From Agriotes lineatus (Eukaryota > Arthropoda > Insecta > Coleoptera > Elateridae), in contig OW679202.1 in assembly GCA_940337035.1 (NCBI GenBank), forward strand, positions 15,626,708 through 15,690,707: a stretch of DNA of 64,000 bases. The letters run 5' to 3'. This document shows positions 47,751 through 57,310 of this stretch, piece by piece (within the stretch, counting starts at the first letter, position 1; every line of letters starts with the position of its first letter). The position numbers and the translations under genes were made by a program. The notes under the pieces are model-generated. The model saw only the letters and a program-made list of their open reading frames with translations, made no database searches and was not told the origin of the DNA.

Positions 47751-47803
47751 CGGCGGTGCGGATGAATGGATTAACCAGAGTTCCATTGTCCCTACCTACT
47801 ATA
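47744..47803 (+). other. 28S rRNA-like fragment, R1/R2 region (copy a)
   Basis: GCGGATGAATGGATTAACCA followed by TTGTCCCTACCTACTAT corresponds closely to the conserved eukaryotic 28S segment GCGCATGAATGGATTAACGA followed by CTGTCCCTACCTACTAT, immediately downstream of the R2 and around the R1 retrotransposon insertion sites. The match is from memory of the 28S consensus. It ends abruptly at CTACTATAGG where rRNA would continue CTACTATCTAGC. The opposite arm has a CCATCTTGG-containing stretch in its place. Confidence 0.6.
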
Positions 47804-48127
47804 GGAAATTTTTCAGATTTTTGAATTTAAACTTCCCGGGTGTCGGCCATCTTGGTTTTCTGCGCGCGCACCTCTCGCGGTAGTCGTTTTTAATTTTGAA
47901 TTTTCGCGGAAATATTTGAATTTCAAACTGGTAAACCTCCCGTCTCCCTCATCGAAGCTGCTGTCTCTCTCTCATGCACGGAGGCCATTTTAATTTTGCG
48001 CGAATATTTGAATTTAAATTCTTTTTCAGATTTTTTTCTAAGTCCCTGTTTTGAATTTAACTTCTCGGGTGTCGTCCATCTTGGTTTTCTCACATTTATT
48101 TTAATTTAAAAAAAGCTTCCTGCGATG

Positions 48128-48203
48128 TCCCATGGCTGGAGTCGAACCAGCGATCACAGCATTACGAGTACGAAGTCTTAACCAACTGGGCTATCGAAGC
48201 CAT
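48128..48203 (-). tRNA. tRNA-like sequence, Thr(CGT)-type anticodon loop
   Basis: Minus strand: A box TAGCCCAGTTGG, anticodon loop CTCGTAA (T33, anticodon CGT, purine 37), and a perfect 5-bp T arm GCTGG/CCAGC around TTCGACT. The acceptor arm and part of the D and anticodon stems do not pair, so it is a degenerate tRNA or tRNA-like module, not a clean gene. It points outward toward the element end, at a position equivalent to the different tRNA-like sequence in the right arm. Confidence 0.55.
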
Positions 48204-48381
48204 CGAGGTTAAAGGAATTAAACATAGTCACTTACGTGTCACACCGCTCGAATTTAAACAAACTATTTTTGAGAAATATGATTTATAAGAACGGGGATGT
48301 GTAGCTTGTGGTGTTAAATGACTTGTAGTAATTTTAAAAAACTGATTTTACGGTCGGATGTGTCATAATTAATAATTTTAT

Positions 48382-48439
48382 AATTTGTGCCTGCTATATG
48401 GCTGGATTAACGAGGTTCTCATTGTCCCTACTTACTATA
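48382..48439 (+). other. 28S rRNA-like fragment, R1/R2 region (copy b)
   Basis: AATTTGTGCCTGC, then TGGATTAACGAGGTTCTCAT, then TGTCCCTACTTACTATAGG: a second, independently diverged copy of the 28S-like segment, again followed by AGGAAATT like copy a. The shared junction implies both derive from one repeat unit that already contained the rRNA piece. Confidence 0.55.
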
Positions 48440-48655
48440 GGAAATTCCGTCTAAGTTCCCTTTTTAAAACAGGTCGGTGCCTGTGTTTTGTCTAGTTTTA
48501 AAGGTTTGAACATTGTACCACTTAGCTGTTCTGACATTACGCTTACATATTCATATTATAAATAATTTTAAATGTTATTTTCGACTGAGTTTTAGCCGCT
48601 TATAAATTACAACAGCTAGTTTAAAAATTAAATGGGGGATAAGAGGTAAAGCCAG

Positions 48656-48863
48656 ATCGTAAATATAAAAACGAGTTACAAATTTGATTTTAATATATTC
48701 CTGAAATACTAAGTATGAAAAAGTCTCATATAGGTAAAAAAGCCGGGTTGCGTTGCTCTCAGCTACAGTGTTTCGGCTACTTTTCAAGTCGTAAATATAA
48801 AAACGAGCTACAAATTTGATTTTAATATAGTCCTGAAATACTAAGTATGAAAAGATCTCATAT
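48656..48863. repeat. Direct repeat, 76-bp units 132 bp apart
   Basis: TCGTAAATATAAAAACGAG through AGTCTCATATA occurs at 48656-48731 and again at 48788-48863 with few differences. The spacer (AAGCCGGGTTGCGTTGCTCT) is also present inverted in the right arm near 56835-56875. The 109-codon minus-strand ORF over it is incidental. Confidence 0.85.
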
Positions 48864-49257
48864 AATATTATTAAATTATTTATAAAACCACGGCTATTAC
48901 CCATTTTTCATATTTGAAATGCTAGAATATGTTTAATTTTACGGTTCTATGTGTAATTACAAAAGACGTTATCGCCCCAGGCAGACTTTCTATTTAGCCG
49001 GCGATTGTGTGTCATTCTCTGCAATCTGTACTCACGTTGCAGTTTTTGCGGGCTCGGAATAAAAACAGACAATTTCGTTGAAAAAAAAATAGCTTTTCAA
49101 TATCGTTTGCAAATAAGACAAGGGATACTTGTAAAAATATAAGTCAAACCATTTTTTCTTGTAAAAAATTTACGAAAAGACGTATGTGTTGGCGACAAAT
49201 TAAAATAAATTTGAATAAAAGCACGCAAAATTACGAAAAAAAGTAGAAAATGTATAA

Positions 49258-50723
49258 AAATCGGCATCTTGTCACATTAAATTCTGCAAAAACGACAAAA
49301 AACAATATTTTTATACAACTTTCATTGAAAAAATAGTAAAATTTTACGAAAATACGACTGTGTTGACGACAAATGAAAATAAATTTGAATAAAAACACGC
49401 AAAAATTACGAAAAGACGTATGTGTTGGCGACAAATTAAAATAAATTTGAATAAAAGCACGCAAAATTACGAAAATACGTAGAAAATTTATAAAAATCGG
49501 CATCTTGTCACATTAAATTCTGCAAAAACGACAAAAAACAATATTTTTATACAACTTTCATTGAAAAAATAGTAAAATTTTACGAAAATACGTCTGTGTT
49601 GACGACCAATGAAAATAAATTTGAATAAAAATACGCAAAAATTACGAAAAGACGTATGTGTTGATCCCCAAAGTAACAAAAATTTGAATAAAAACGCACA
49701 ATTTCGTTGAAAATCTTTACAAATCGACTTTATAGTACCGAAAAAATAATGTAAAAAAGTTTTAAGAGTTATTTCTAAGCATAATTTTGCAAACGTTTAA
49801 CAAATAAACCGTAATTTTTTAAAGTACATCACACAATTATGAAATCGTAGTTCAATTTATATGAATTTTCGATACTTTGTATGTGAAAAATAGCTTCAAT
49901 TACTAATATTTGAATAAAAACATGCAATTTCCAAAGCATTTCGTTTAAAATTTTAGAAAATCGACAGCATCTCCCATGAAAATTTATAAAAATCGGCATC
50001 TTGTCACATTAAATTCTGCAAAAACGACAAAAAAACAATATTTTTATACAACTTTCATTGAAAAAATAGTAAAATTTTACGAAAATACGACTGTGTTGAC
50101 GACAAATGAAAATAAATTTGAATAAAAACACGCAAAAATTACGAAAAGACGTATGTGTTGGCGACAAATTAAAATAAATTTGAATAAAAGCACGCAAAAT
50201 TACGAAAATACGTAGAAAATTTATAAAAATCGGCATCTTGTCACATTAAATTCTGCAAAAACGAAAAAAAACAATATTTTTAAACAACTTTCATTGAAAA
50301 AATAGTAAAATTTTACGAAAATACGTCTGTGTTGACGACCAATGAAAATAAATTTGAATAAAAATACGCAAAAATTACGAAAAGACGTATGTGTTGATCC
50401 CCAAAGTAACAAAAATTTGAATAAAAACGCACAATTTCGTTGAAAATCTTTACAAAGCGACTTTATAGTACCGAAAAAATAATGTAAAAAAGTTTTAAGA
50501 GTTATTTCTAAGCATAATTTTGCAAACGTTTAACAAATAAACCGTAATTTTTTAAAGTACATCACACAATTATGAAATCGTAGTTCAATTTATATGAATT
50601 TTCGATACTTTGTATGTGAAAAATAGCTTCAATTACTAATATTTGAATAAAAACATGCAATTTCCAAAGCATTTCGTTTAAAATTTTAGAAAATCGACAG
50701 CATCTCCCATGAAAATGTATAAA
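49258..50723. repeat. 733-bp tandem duplication in left arm
   Basis: AATCGGCATCTTGTCACATT occurs at about 49258, 49497, 49991, 50229 and 50724, giving spacings of 239, 494, 238 and 495: two near-identical 733-bp units plus the start of a third. Units are AT-rich and themselves made of reiterated TTTGAATAAAA and ACGAAAAGACGTATGTGTT phrases. No equivalent duplication is visible in the right arm. ORFs here are translations of the repeats. Confidence 0.9.
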
Positions 50724-50919
50724 AATCGGCATCTTGTCACATTAAATTCTGCAAAAACGACAAAAAACAATATTTGTATACAACTTTCATTGAAAAATAG
50801 TAAAATTTTACGAAAATACGTCTGTGTTGACGACAAATGAAAATAAATTTGAATAGAAACACGCAAAAATTACGAAAAGACGTATGTGTTGACCCCCAAA
50901 GTAACAAAAATTTGAATAA

Positions 50920-51260
50920 AATCACGCAATCATACAGCATCTCACATAAATTTTCACAAAAATCGACATCATGTCACATAAATTATACAAAAACTGTCAT
51001 CATATCACTTGAAATTATACAAAAAACGACATTTTCATTTAACACACGATGAAAATTGAACAAAAATCACGCAGTCATACAGCATCTCACATAAATTTTC
51101 ACAAAAATCAACATCATGTCATATAAATTATACAAAAACTGTCATCATGTCACTTGAAATTATACAAAAAACGACATTTTTACTAAACACACGACGAAAA
51201 TTGAACAAAAATCACACAATTACACGCCATCTCACATAAATTTTTACAAAAATCGACATC
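50920..51260. repeat. 144-bp tandem repeats, left arm
   Basis: GAAAATTGAACAAAAATCAC with CATCTCACATAAATTTTCAC and ACATCATGTCA recurs about every 144 bp (near 51050 and 51194, with a partial unit near 50925). The inverted counterpart is at 54860-55640. Confidence 0.8.
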
Positions 51261-51893
51261 ATGTTACATAAACTATGCATAATTTTGCAAATGTTTTACA
51301 CTTTTTATAAAATGCATCACTCAAAATTAAAAGAAATAGCAATTTCGTTGAAAAAATCTTTTACCACAAGCATTTCGATAAACAAAATTCAAAAATTCTT
51401 GTACTTTTGATGGAAATATATGTATGTTGATCACAAATTAACATAAACTTGAATAAAACACACAATTTCGTTGAAAAATTTGCAAATGTTTTACACTTTT
51501 CTATAAAATGTATCGCCCAAAATTAAAAGAAATCACAATTTTTTAAATTATATCACGCCATTATGAAATCGTAGATTGATTTTTTGAAATTTTACACTTT
51601 GTAACTGTAAAATAACTGCAAATACTAATATATTTTGGCTTTAGACTTTGTAATTATTGCAGATTCGAGAAAAAAACAAAAGCAGAGTAGAAATAAAAAA
51701 CACAAACACTTTGTAATAAACAAATATATTGTTTTTATTTCGTATAATACTTAATAATATAAATATAAATGTACAGCAGAATGTCTTATTTTCTAAAAAT
51801 TCGCTAGCAATTTACAAAACTGTAGTTTGAGGTGCACAACATTTCAAATTAAAAAGGCTGCAAGTAATAAAATCAGAATTTCATTGTGTAATT

Positions 51894-52661
51894 TTAAAGT
51901 TTAAGATGCACCCAATCTAGAATTCCCTTCGTTTTTGGTGTTGATGACATCTGCCTTAGAGGCGTTTTTCTAACGGCCCTTTTTTGGAGGCGTTTCCTTA
52001 TCGGCGTTCTTCTGACTGAACCTTTTTGATGTGGACTTGGATGAGTAGCTGGTGTTTTTAATTTATATTCTAAATCGGACTCGCAGTTATCAGTTTCCAT
52101 TTCGGTTTTTCCTGTAGTACCAGTCGGGGTTGGCTTCTTTTGCTGTTTAGGTTTAGCTAGCAGCACATTAGCAACGTTAAGGTCTTTGATGTAATCAGCA
52201 AACTGTAGGCGTCCGGGTGGATTAATAGTTTTTCGAGGCCGCAGAGTGTCGTGAATTAAATCGACTATGTTAGACGCCGGTAAAATTTCATCCTTTATAG
52301 TAACGGTACCCTTGTGATCCCAGCTCACATCGCTTGAGGTACTCAAAATGCGTAGGAAAACTTCAGCTTTTTTCTTAAAAGTTTTGGGAAGTGTAGATAA
52401 AATAACGGCATTTGATAGGCTGTCACTGGTTGTTTCAATAGGTATTTTGATTGGCTGCCTCGCCTGGTTTGTGAAATGAAGGAATCGTTGTAACACTTGA
52501 TTGTACTGGATCCATTTATCGTGATCAGTTAATTTGGACTTTAAAACTTTTTGCATTTCGTCATCAAGCTGTGATAATATATTTTTCTCCACATCATCGC
52601 CAGACTTAAGACATTGGACAAATTCCGGCGATACAATCAACATCTTCCGCTCTTTGTCCAT
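51894..52661 (-). CDS. 255-aa basic-tailed protein, left-arm copy
   Basis: Predicted start ATG at 52661 in a favourable context (ACTAAAATGG), giving 255 codons, the same length as the right-arm copy. The open frame extends farther upstream to 53063, but that part translates the tRNA-like sequence and is not homologous to protein. Layout: residues 1-60 helical and charged (SQLDDEMQKVLKSKLTD, WIQYNQVLQRFLHFTNQ), then QPIKIPIE, residues 80-160 a compact domain (LPKTFKKKAEVFLRIL, SNIVDLIHDTLRPRKT), and residues 165-255 a disordered, strongly basic Ser/Thr/Pro-rich tail (SVRRTPIRKRLQKRAVRKTP). Five residues differ from the right copy. I do not recognise a characterised family. The central pattern reminds me of uncharacterised invertebrate proteins that may come from Polintons, but this is memory, not evidence. 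A basic tail would suit DNA binding or virion-core packing. Confidence 0.75.
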   Translation of the reverse strand: MDKERKMLIVSPEFVQCLKSGDDVEKNILSQLDDEMQKVLKSKLTDHDKWIQYNQVLQRFLHFTNQARQPIKIPIETTSDSLSNAVILSTLPKTFKKKAEVFLRILSTSSDVSWDHKGTVTIKDEILPASNIVDLIHDTLRPRKTINPPGRLQFADYIKDLNVANVLLAKPKQQKKPTPTGTTGKTEMETDNCESDLEYKLKTPATHPSPHQKGSVRRTPIRKRLQKRAVRKTPLRQMSSTPKTKGILDWVHLKL

Positions 52662-52749
52662 TTTAGTCGAAAAGGAGCTCAGTCGTTTGTTCTGGTAGAG
52701 CCGCCGTGAATAAACTAGCTTAAAATCAAGACTTTCATAATAAATATAT

Positions 52750-52831
52750 ATAAAAATACGGGAATCGAACCCGTATTCTCTCTCGAGATCAGAGCTTAAA
52801 TCTGACGCCTTAACCATTCGGCCAACCTGCC
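52750..52831 (-). tRNA. tRNA-Leu(TAA)-like pseudogene, left arm
   Basis: Inverted counterpart of the tRNA-Leu gene in the right arm. D arm, anticodon stem (TCAGA/TCTGA), long variable arm and T arm (ACGGG/CCCGT) are kept. The anticodon loop is TTTAAGC (anticodon TAA, still Leu) instead of TTCAAGC, and the 3' acceptor strand reads ATTTTTA instead of ACCTGTC, so it cannot pair with GGCAGGT. The A and B boxes survive, so transcription is possible but a mature tRNA is unlikely. Confidence 0.85.
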
Positions 52832-53104
52832 TCCCTATATAAACGAGCACTCTCTGCATAATTAAGAAAACATATAGTTTAAAAAGCCTTCTACATGCAA
52901 TTTCATACAATATTTCATATAAATTAAGCCATGTACAAATTTCTAAATCGGTTTTGATATATATTTTATCGAAAGACTTGACCCTCAGCTGCCGTTTTAT
53001 TATTTGTCGTGATGCGTCATCGCTGAATTTTACAAGTGCCATCCTGTCTGCGATGTGACGCACGCAGTGTTTCCATACTTTTTTATTTTAAAATTCTATA
53101 AAAT

Positions 53105-53190
53105 CAGAGGTCCAAACTGCTGCCGCATCAGGTAACAGAGTACAATGGTTTAAAACGTGTTAGTGCGGCAGCAGTCGGGCCTCTGGTTTT
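53105..53190. repeat. Palindrome centre of the element
   Basis: The innermost paired sequences are GCTGCCGCA (53119-53127) and TGCGGCAGC (53164-53172), separated by 36 nt of unpaired sequence. Outside them CAGAGG/CCTCTG and TATTTTAAAATTCTATAAAA and its complement continue the symmetry. The 36-nt unpaired centre is the only unique sequence dividing the arms; a short unique loop between arms is what a snapback or template-switch event would leave. Confidence 0.9.
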
Positions 53191-53457
53191 ATAGAATTTT
53201 AAAATAAAAAGGGATGGAGACATTGCGTACGTCACACAGCAGACAGGATGGCTCTTGTAAATTCAACGATGACGCATCACGAAAAATAATAAAACGGCAG
53301 CTGAGGGTCAAGTCTTTCGATAAAATATATATCAAAACCGATTTAGAAATTTGTACATGGCTTAATTTATATGAAATATTGTATGAAATTGCATGTAGAA
53401 AGCTTTTTAAACTATATGTTTTCTTAATTATGCAGAGAGTGCTCGTTTATATAGAGA

Positions 53458-53539
53458 GGCAGGTTGGCCGAATGGTTAAGGCGTCAGATTCAAGCTCTGA
53501 TCTCGAGAGAGAATACGGGTTCGATTCCCGTACCTGTCA
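53458..53539 (+). tRNA. tRNA-Leu(CAA), right arm
   Basis: An 82-nt type II tRNA. Acceptor GGCAGGT pairs with ACCTGTC (one G-T), the D stem is GCC/GGC, the anticodon stem TCAGA/TCTGA with loop TTCAAGC (T33, anticodon CAA, G37), a long variable arm follows, and the T stem ACGGG/CCCGT has loop TTCGATT and discriminator A. A and B boxes are canonical, and a T6 run (53542-53547) gives a pol III terminator 2 nt after the end. It looks functional by sequence; CCA is not encoded, as normal for eukaryotes. It lies 96 bp upstream of the protein gene on the same strand. Carriage of a complete tRNA gene inside a transposon-like element is unusual. Confidence 0.93.
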
Positions 53540-53635
53540 TATTTTTTATATATTTATTATGAAAGTCTTGATTTTAAGCTAGTTTATTCACGGCGGCTCT
53601 ACCAGAACAAACGACTGAGCTCCTTTTCGACTAAA

Positions 53636-54403
53636 ATGGACAAAGAGCGGAAGATGTTGATTGTATCGCCGGAATTTGTCCAACGTCTTAAGTCTGGCGA
53701 TGATGCGGAGAAAAATATATTATCACAGCTTGATGACGAAATGCAAAAAGTTTTAAAGTCCAAATTAACTGATCACGATAAATGGATCCAGTACAATCAG
53801 GTTTTACAACGATTCCTTCATTTCACAAACCAGGCGCGGCAGCCAATCAAAATACCTATTGAAACAACCAGTGACAGCCTATCAAATGCCGTTATTTTAT
53901 CTACACTTCCCAAAACTTTTAAGAAAAATGCTGAAGTTTTCCTACGCATTTTGAGTACCTCAAGCGATGTGAGCTGGGATCACAAGGGTACCGTTACTAT
54001 AAAGGGTGAAATTTTACCGGCGTCTAACATAGTCGATTTAATTCACGACACTCTGCGGCCTCGAAAAACTATTAATCCACCCGGACGCCTACAGTTTGCT
54101 GATTACATCAAAGACCTTAACGTTGCTAATGTGCTGCTAGCTAAACCTAAACAGCAAAAGAAGCCAACCCCGACTGGTACTATAGGAAAAACCGAAATGG
54201 AAACTGATAACTGCGAGTCCGATTTAGAATATAAATTAAAAACACCAGCTACTCATCCAAGTCCACATCAAAAAGGTTCAGTCAGAAGAACGCCGATAAG
54301 GAAACGCCTCCAAAAAAGGGCCGTTAGAAAAACGCCTCTAAGGCAGATGTCATCAACACCAAAAACGAAGGGGATTCTAGATTGGGTGCATCTTAAACTT
54401 TAA
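53636..54403 (+). CDS. 255-aa basic-tailed protein, right-arm copy
   Basis: Intact intronless frame with ATG at 53636 in a good context; T/A-rich TATATATT-like sequence lies about 75-95 bp upstream, overlapping the tRNA terminator. Same domain plan as the left copy: charged helical N terminus, WIQYNQVLQRFLHF helix, QPIKIPIE strand, compact middle (KTFKKNAEVFLRIL, SNIVDLIHDTLRPRKTINP, PGRLQFADYI), and a basic tail with two related RRTPIRK/RKTPLRQ motifs. The five differences from the left copy are all amino-acid changes scattered over the protein, with very few silent changes visible, so purifying selection since duplication is not evident; youth or arm-to-arm conversion explains the two open frames. 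Function unknown. It is the only substantial protein product of the element and could be a structural or DNA-binding component. Confidence 0.8.
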   Translation: MDKERKMLIVSPEFVQRLKSGDDAEKNILSQLDDEMQKVLKSKLTDHDKWIQYNQVLQRFLHFTNQARQPIKIPIETTSDSLSNAVILSTLPKTFKKNAEVFLRILSTSSDVSWDHKGTVTIKGEILPASNIVDLIHDTLRPRKTINPPGRLQFADYIKDLNVANVLLAKPKQQKKPTPTGTIGKTEMETDNCESDLEYKLKTPATHPSPHQKGSVRRTPIRKRLQKRAVRKTPLRQMSSTPKTKGILDWVHLKL

Positions 54404-54860
54404 AATGACACAATGAAATTCTGATTTTATTACTTGCAGCCTTTTTAATTTGAAATGTTGTGCACCTCAAACTACAGTTTTGTAAATTGCTAGAGAATTT
54501 TTAGAAAATAAGCCATTCAGCTGTACATTTATATTTATATTATTAAGTATTATACGAGATAAGAACAATATATTTGTTTATTACAAAGTGTTTGTGTTTC
54601 TTTATTTCTACTCTGCTTTTGTTTTTCACGAATCTGAAATAATTACAAAATCTAAAGCTAAAATATTAGTATTTGAAGTTATTTTACAACTACAAAGTGT
54701 AAAATTTCAAAAAATCAATCTACGATTTCATTTCATTTTATAAAAAAGTGTAAAACATATGCAAATTTTTCAACGAAATTGCTATTTCTTTTAATTTTGA
54801 GCGATGCATTTTATAAAAAGTGTAAAACATTTGCAAAATTATGCATAGTTTATGTAACAT
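54404..54860. other. Gene 3' flank, mirrored in left arm
   Basis: Sequence after the stop codon (GCAGCCTTTTTAATTTGAAA and on) is the inverted match of 51720-51893, followed by AT-rich repeats. No separate gene. Confidence 0.7.
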
Positions 54861-55760
54861 GATGTCGATTTTTGTGAAAATTTATGTGGGATGGCGTGTA
54901 ATTGCGTGATTTTTGTTCAATTTTCATCGTGTGTTGAATAAAATATCGTTTTTTGTATAATTTCAAGTGGCATGATGTCAGTTTTTGTATAATTTATGTG
55001 ACATGATGTCGATTTTTGTGTAAATTTATGTGATATGATGTGTGATTGCGTGATTTTTGTTCAATTTTCATCGTGTGTTGAATAAAAATATCGTATTTTG
55101 TATAATTTCAAGTGACGTGATGACAGTTTTTGTATAATTTATGTGACATGATGTCGATATTTGTGAAAATTTATGTGAGCTGATGTGGAACAGAACGTTT
55201 TTCAGCGAAAGTGCGTGAATTTTGCTTCTAGAAATGCTTGTGGTAGAAGATTTTTTCAATGAAAGTTGTATAAAAATATTGTTTTTGTCGTTTTTGGTTA
55301 GAACTTTTTCAGCGAAATTGTGTTTTTTTTCAAATCTTACTAAAATTGCTGCAGAAATTGCTGTTTTTTATTCAAATCTTGCTAAAATTGCAACAAGTTA
55401 GAGAAAAAATTGTAAAACATTTGCAAAAATATGCATAGTTTATGTAACATGATGTCGATTTTTATAAAAATTTATGTGATATGATGTGTGATTGCGTGAT
55501 TTTTGTTCAATTTTCATCGTGTGTTGAATAAAAATATCGTATTTTGTATAATTTCAAGTGACGTGATGACAGTTTTTGTATAATTTATGTGACATGATGT
55601 CGATATTTGTGAAAATTTATGTGAGACGGCGTATTTTTTATCGCTTATTGGATAAAAATGTCGTTTTTTTGTATAATTTCAGGTGACATGATGTCAGTTT
55701 TTGTAAAATTTTAAGTGAAACAGAACATTTTTCCAACGAAATTGTGTTTTTTTTATTCAA
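54860..55760. repeat. 144-bp tandem repeats, right arm
   Basis: GTTCAATTTTCATCGTGTGT recurs at about 54915, 55059 and 55505. Intervening phrases (TGACATGATGTCGATTTTTG, GTATAATTTCAAGTG) are the inverted counterpart of the left-arm 144-bp repeats. The right arm is shorter here because it lacks the 733-bp duplication. Confidence 0.8.
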
Positions 55761-57200
55761 AATTATGTTACTTTGTGGTCAACTGCGTTTTTATTTTCGT
55801 CCGTTTGCATTTATACTGGAATTTTTTAAACTAAAATGCAGTTTTTATCGATATAATGACACAATTTCAGACGTTTACTTATAAAATAGGGTTCCGTGGT
55901 GAGAAGAAACAGTTTATGCCGGAAGAAGTCGCTGTTTTCGTTAAAATGTTCCAAATACCAATTTACATTAAGTTGTTATATACAAATTGACAGTGAAAAA
56001 TCTGTACATTTACAATAGCATAGTTTGGTTCTTCCACTTTGTCAAAAGACCCATCTTGTAAACGCACAATAACTAAAAGTTTTACGGCTTTACAATGCGT
56101 TGCATTTACTTACTCAACACTTTTCGCGATTTTTTATAGTAATATATTTATGCGGATTTCGCGATTTAAAATAATTATTCACATGTGGCTAGGGTTCAAA
56201 TCCGACTAGGGGTCGACGCAAAAGCTTTTTTAAATTAAATAAATGCGAGAGAGAGAAAACAACTGTGATGAGTGAGACGAGAGAGAAAACAACTGTGATG
56301 AGTGAGACGGAAGACTTCGGCGTGACGTAATCAAATCCATGGAAATCAAGATGCAGTTTTCTTATAAATCCAGGTTTTGTGCAGCGTCGTGTTCGGACCG
56401 CCATTTTATACAAATAAAAACTTCGATTCGTTCTAGAATTATTCCGCTGTTCGATGGGCAATATTTTAAAAATTCCACTCATCTCTGTTCGTCACAACAT
56501 GCTTTGCAAAAACCGTTGCGTTTTCCGTGCAAGTTGTGGCAGGCGTTTTACAACGGTCAAATTTATGAATCATAAAATTATATATACCGCAAATCACGTA
56601 CACAAAAATAAAATTTGAAAAGGGTTAAGGGTTTCTAAAGTAAACATAAAGAACGAGTTGTGTTCTGCGTGTAAATTGTACGAATTTTTGTAATTTTTCA
56701 TCTTGCAAAACAATAAAATGTTTTTTACCGATTTATTATTTCTCTCTACTAAAATTGAATTTCTCATCGCGATATAAAAAGTTAGACCACGTGGGAAGCC
56801 GAAATCTGCATGCCTACATGGTCGACCTTGAAAAGTAGCCGAAACACGGTAGCTGAGAGCAACGCAACCCGGCTTTTTTACCTATATGAAAAAATATTCT
56901 GCCAGCATAATTACACAAGTCAAACATCGATGTACCGTGCAGCCTTAATAGCAATACAGGGGCTGTACAGGTTTGAGGGGTCAGGCTGTAACATTTTTCA
57001 AAAATATGTATGTGATGACCATAAATTAACTCATTTTGAACAAAAATCACGCAATTAGATACCATCGCCCTTAAATTTTTACAAAAATCGACAGCATGTC
57101 ACATAAATTATACAAAAAATGACTTCGCTATATAAAATAAAGTAACCAGCCTGTTTTCTATGCACGTAGTTAATTGTTAAGGACCAAATTTAAAAGTCGA
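55761..57200. other. Right-arm spacer with a truncated tRNA-like piece
   Basis: No protein gene. At 56190-56225 a B-box-like GGTTCAAATCCGACTAGGGG is followed by GCAAAAGCTTTTTTAAATT, which matches the sequence next to the left-arm tRNA-like module in inverted orientation (GCAGGAAGCTTTTTTTAAAT); the A-box half is missing. A 36-bp GAGAGAAAACAACTGTGATG-type direct repeat follows at 56250-56310. Around 56827-56885 (AAAGTAGCCGAAACACGGTA) the sequence mirrors left-arm 48740-48790. Confidence 0.55.
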
Positions 57201-57310
57201 GCCCCCCAAAAACTGCAACGTGAGTACAGATTGCAGAGAATGACACACAATCGCCGGCTAAATAGAAAGTCTGCCTGGGGCGATAACGTCTTTTGTAATT
57301 ACGCATAGGT
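57201..57310. repeat. Conserved GC-bearing block, mirrored at 48965-49065
   Basis: AAAACTGCAACGTGAGTACA, GAATGACACACAATCGCCGG and AGTCTGCCTGGGGCGATAAC are an almost exact inverted match of the left-arm block. It is the best conserved non-coding stretch between the AT repeats and the termini; no ORF. Possibly a regulatory or packaging-type element, which is inference. Confidence 0.7.

Noticed and set aside
49231..50940. Family of similar 60-90 residue ORFs on the minus strand
   Set aside because: They are translations of the AT-rich 733-bp tandem repeat; similarity between them reflects DNA repetition, not gene duplication.
52662..53063. N-terminal 134-residue extension of the left-arm protein (389-codon frame)
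   Set aside because: It translates the tRNA-Leu-like sequence and the palindrome flank. The right arm does not keep this frame joined to the gene, whereas the 255-codon frame from the internal ATG is shared by both arms.
53214..53582. 122-codon plus-strand ORF upstream of the right-arm gene
   Set aside because: It runs straight through the tRNA-Leu gene, so its protein-like sequence is a by-product of the tRNA.
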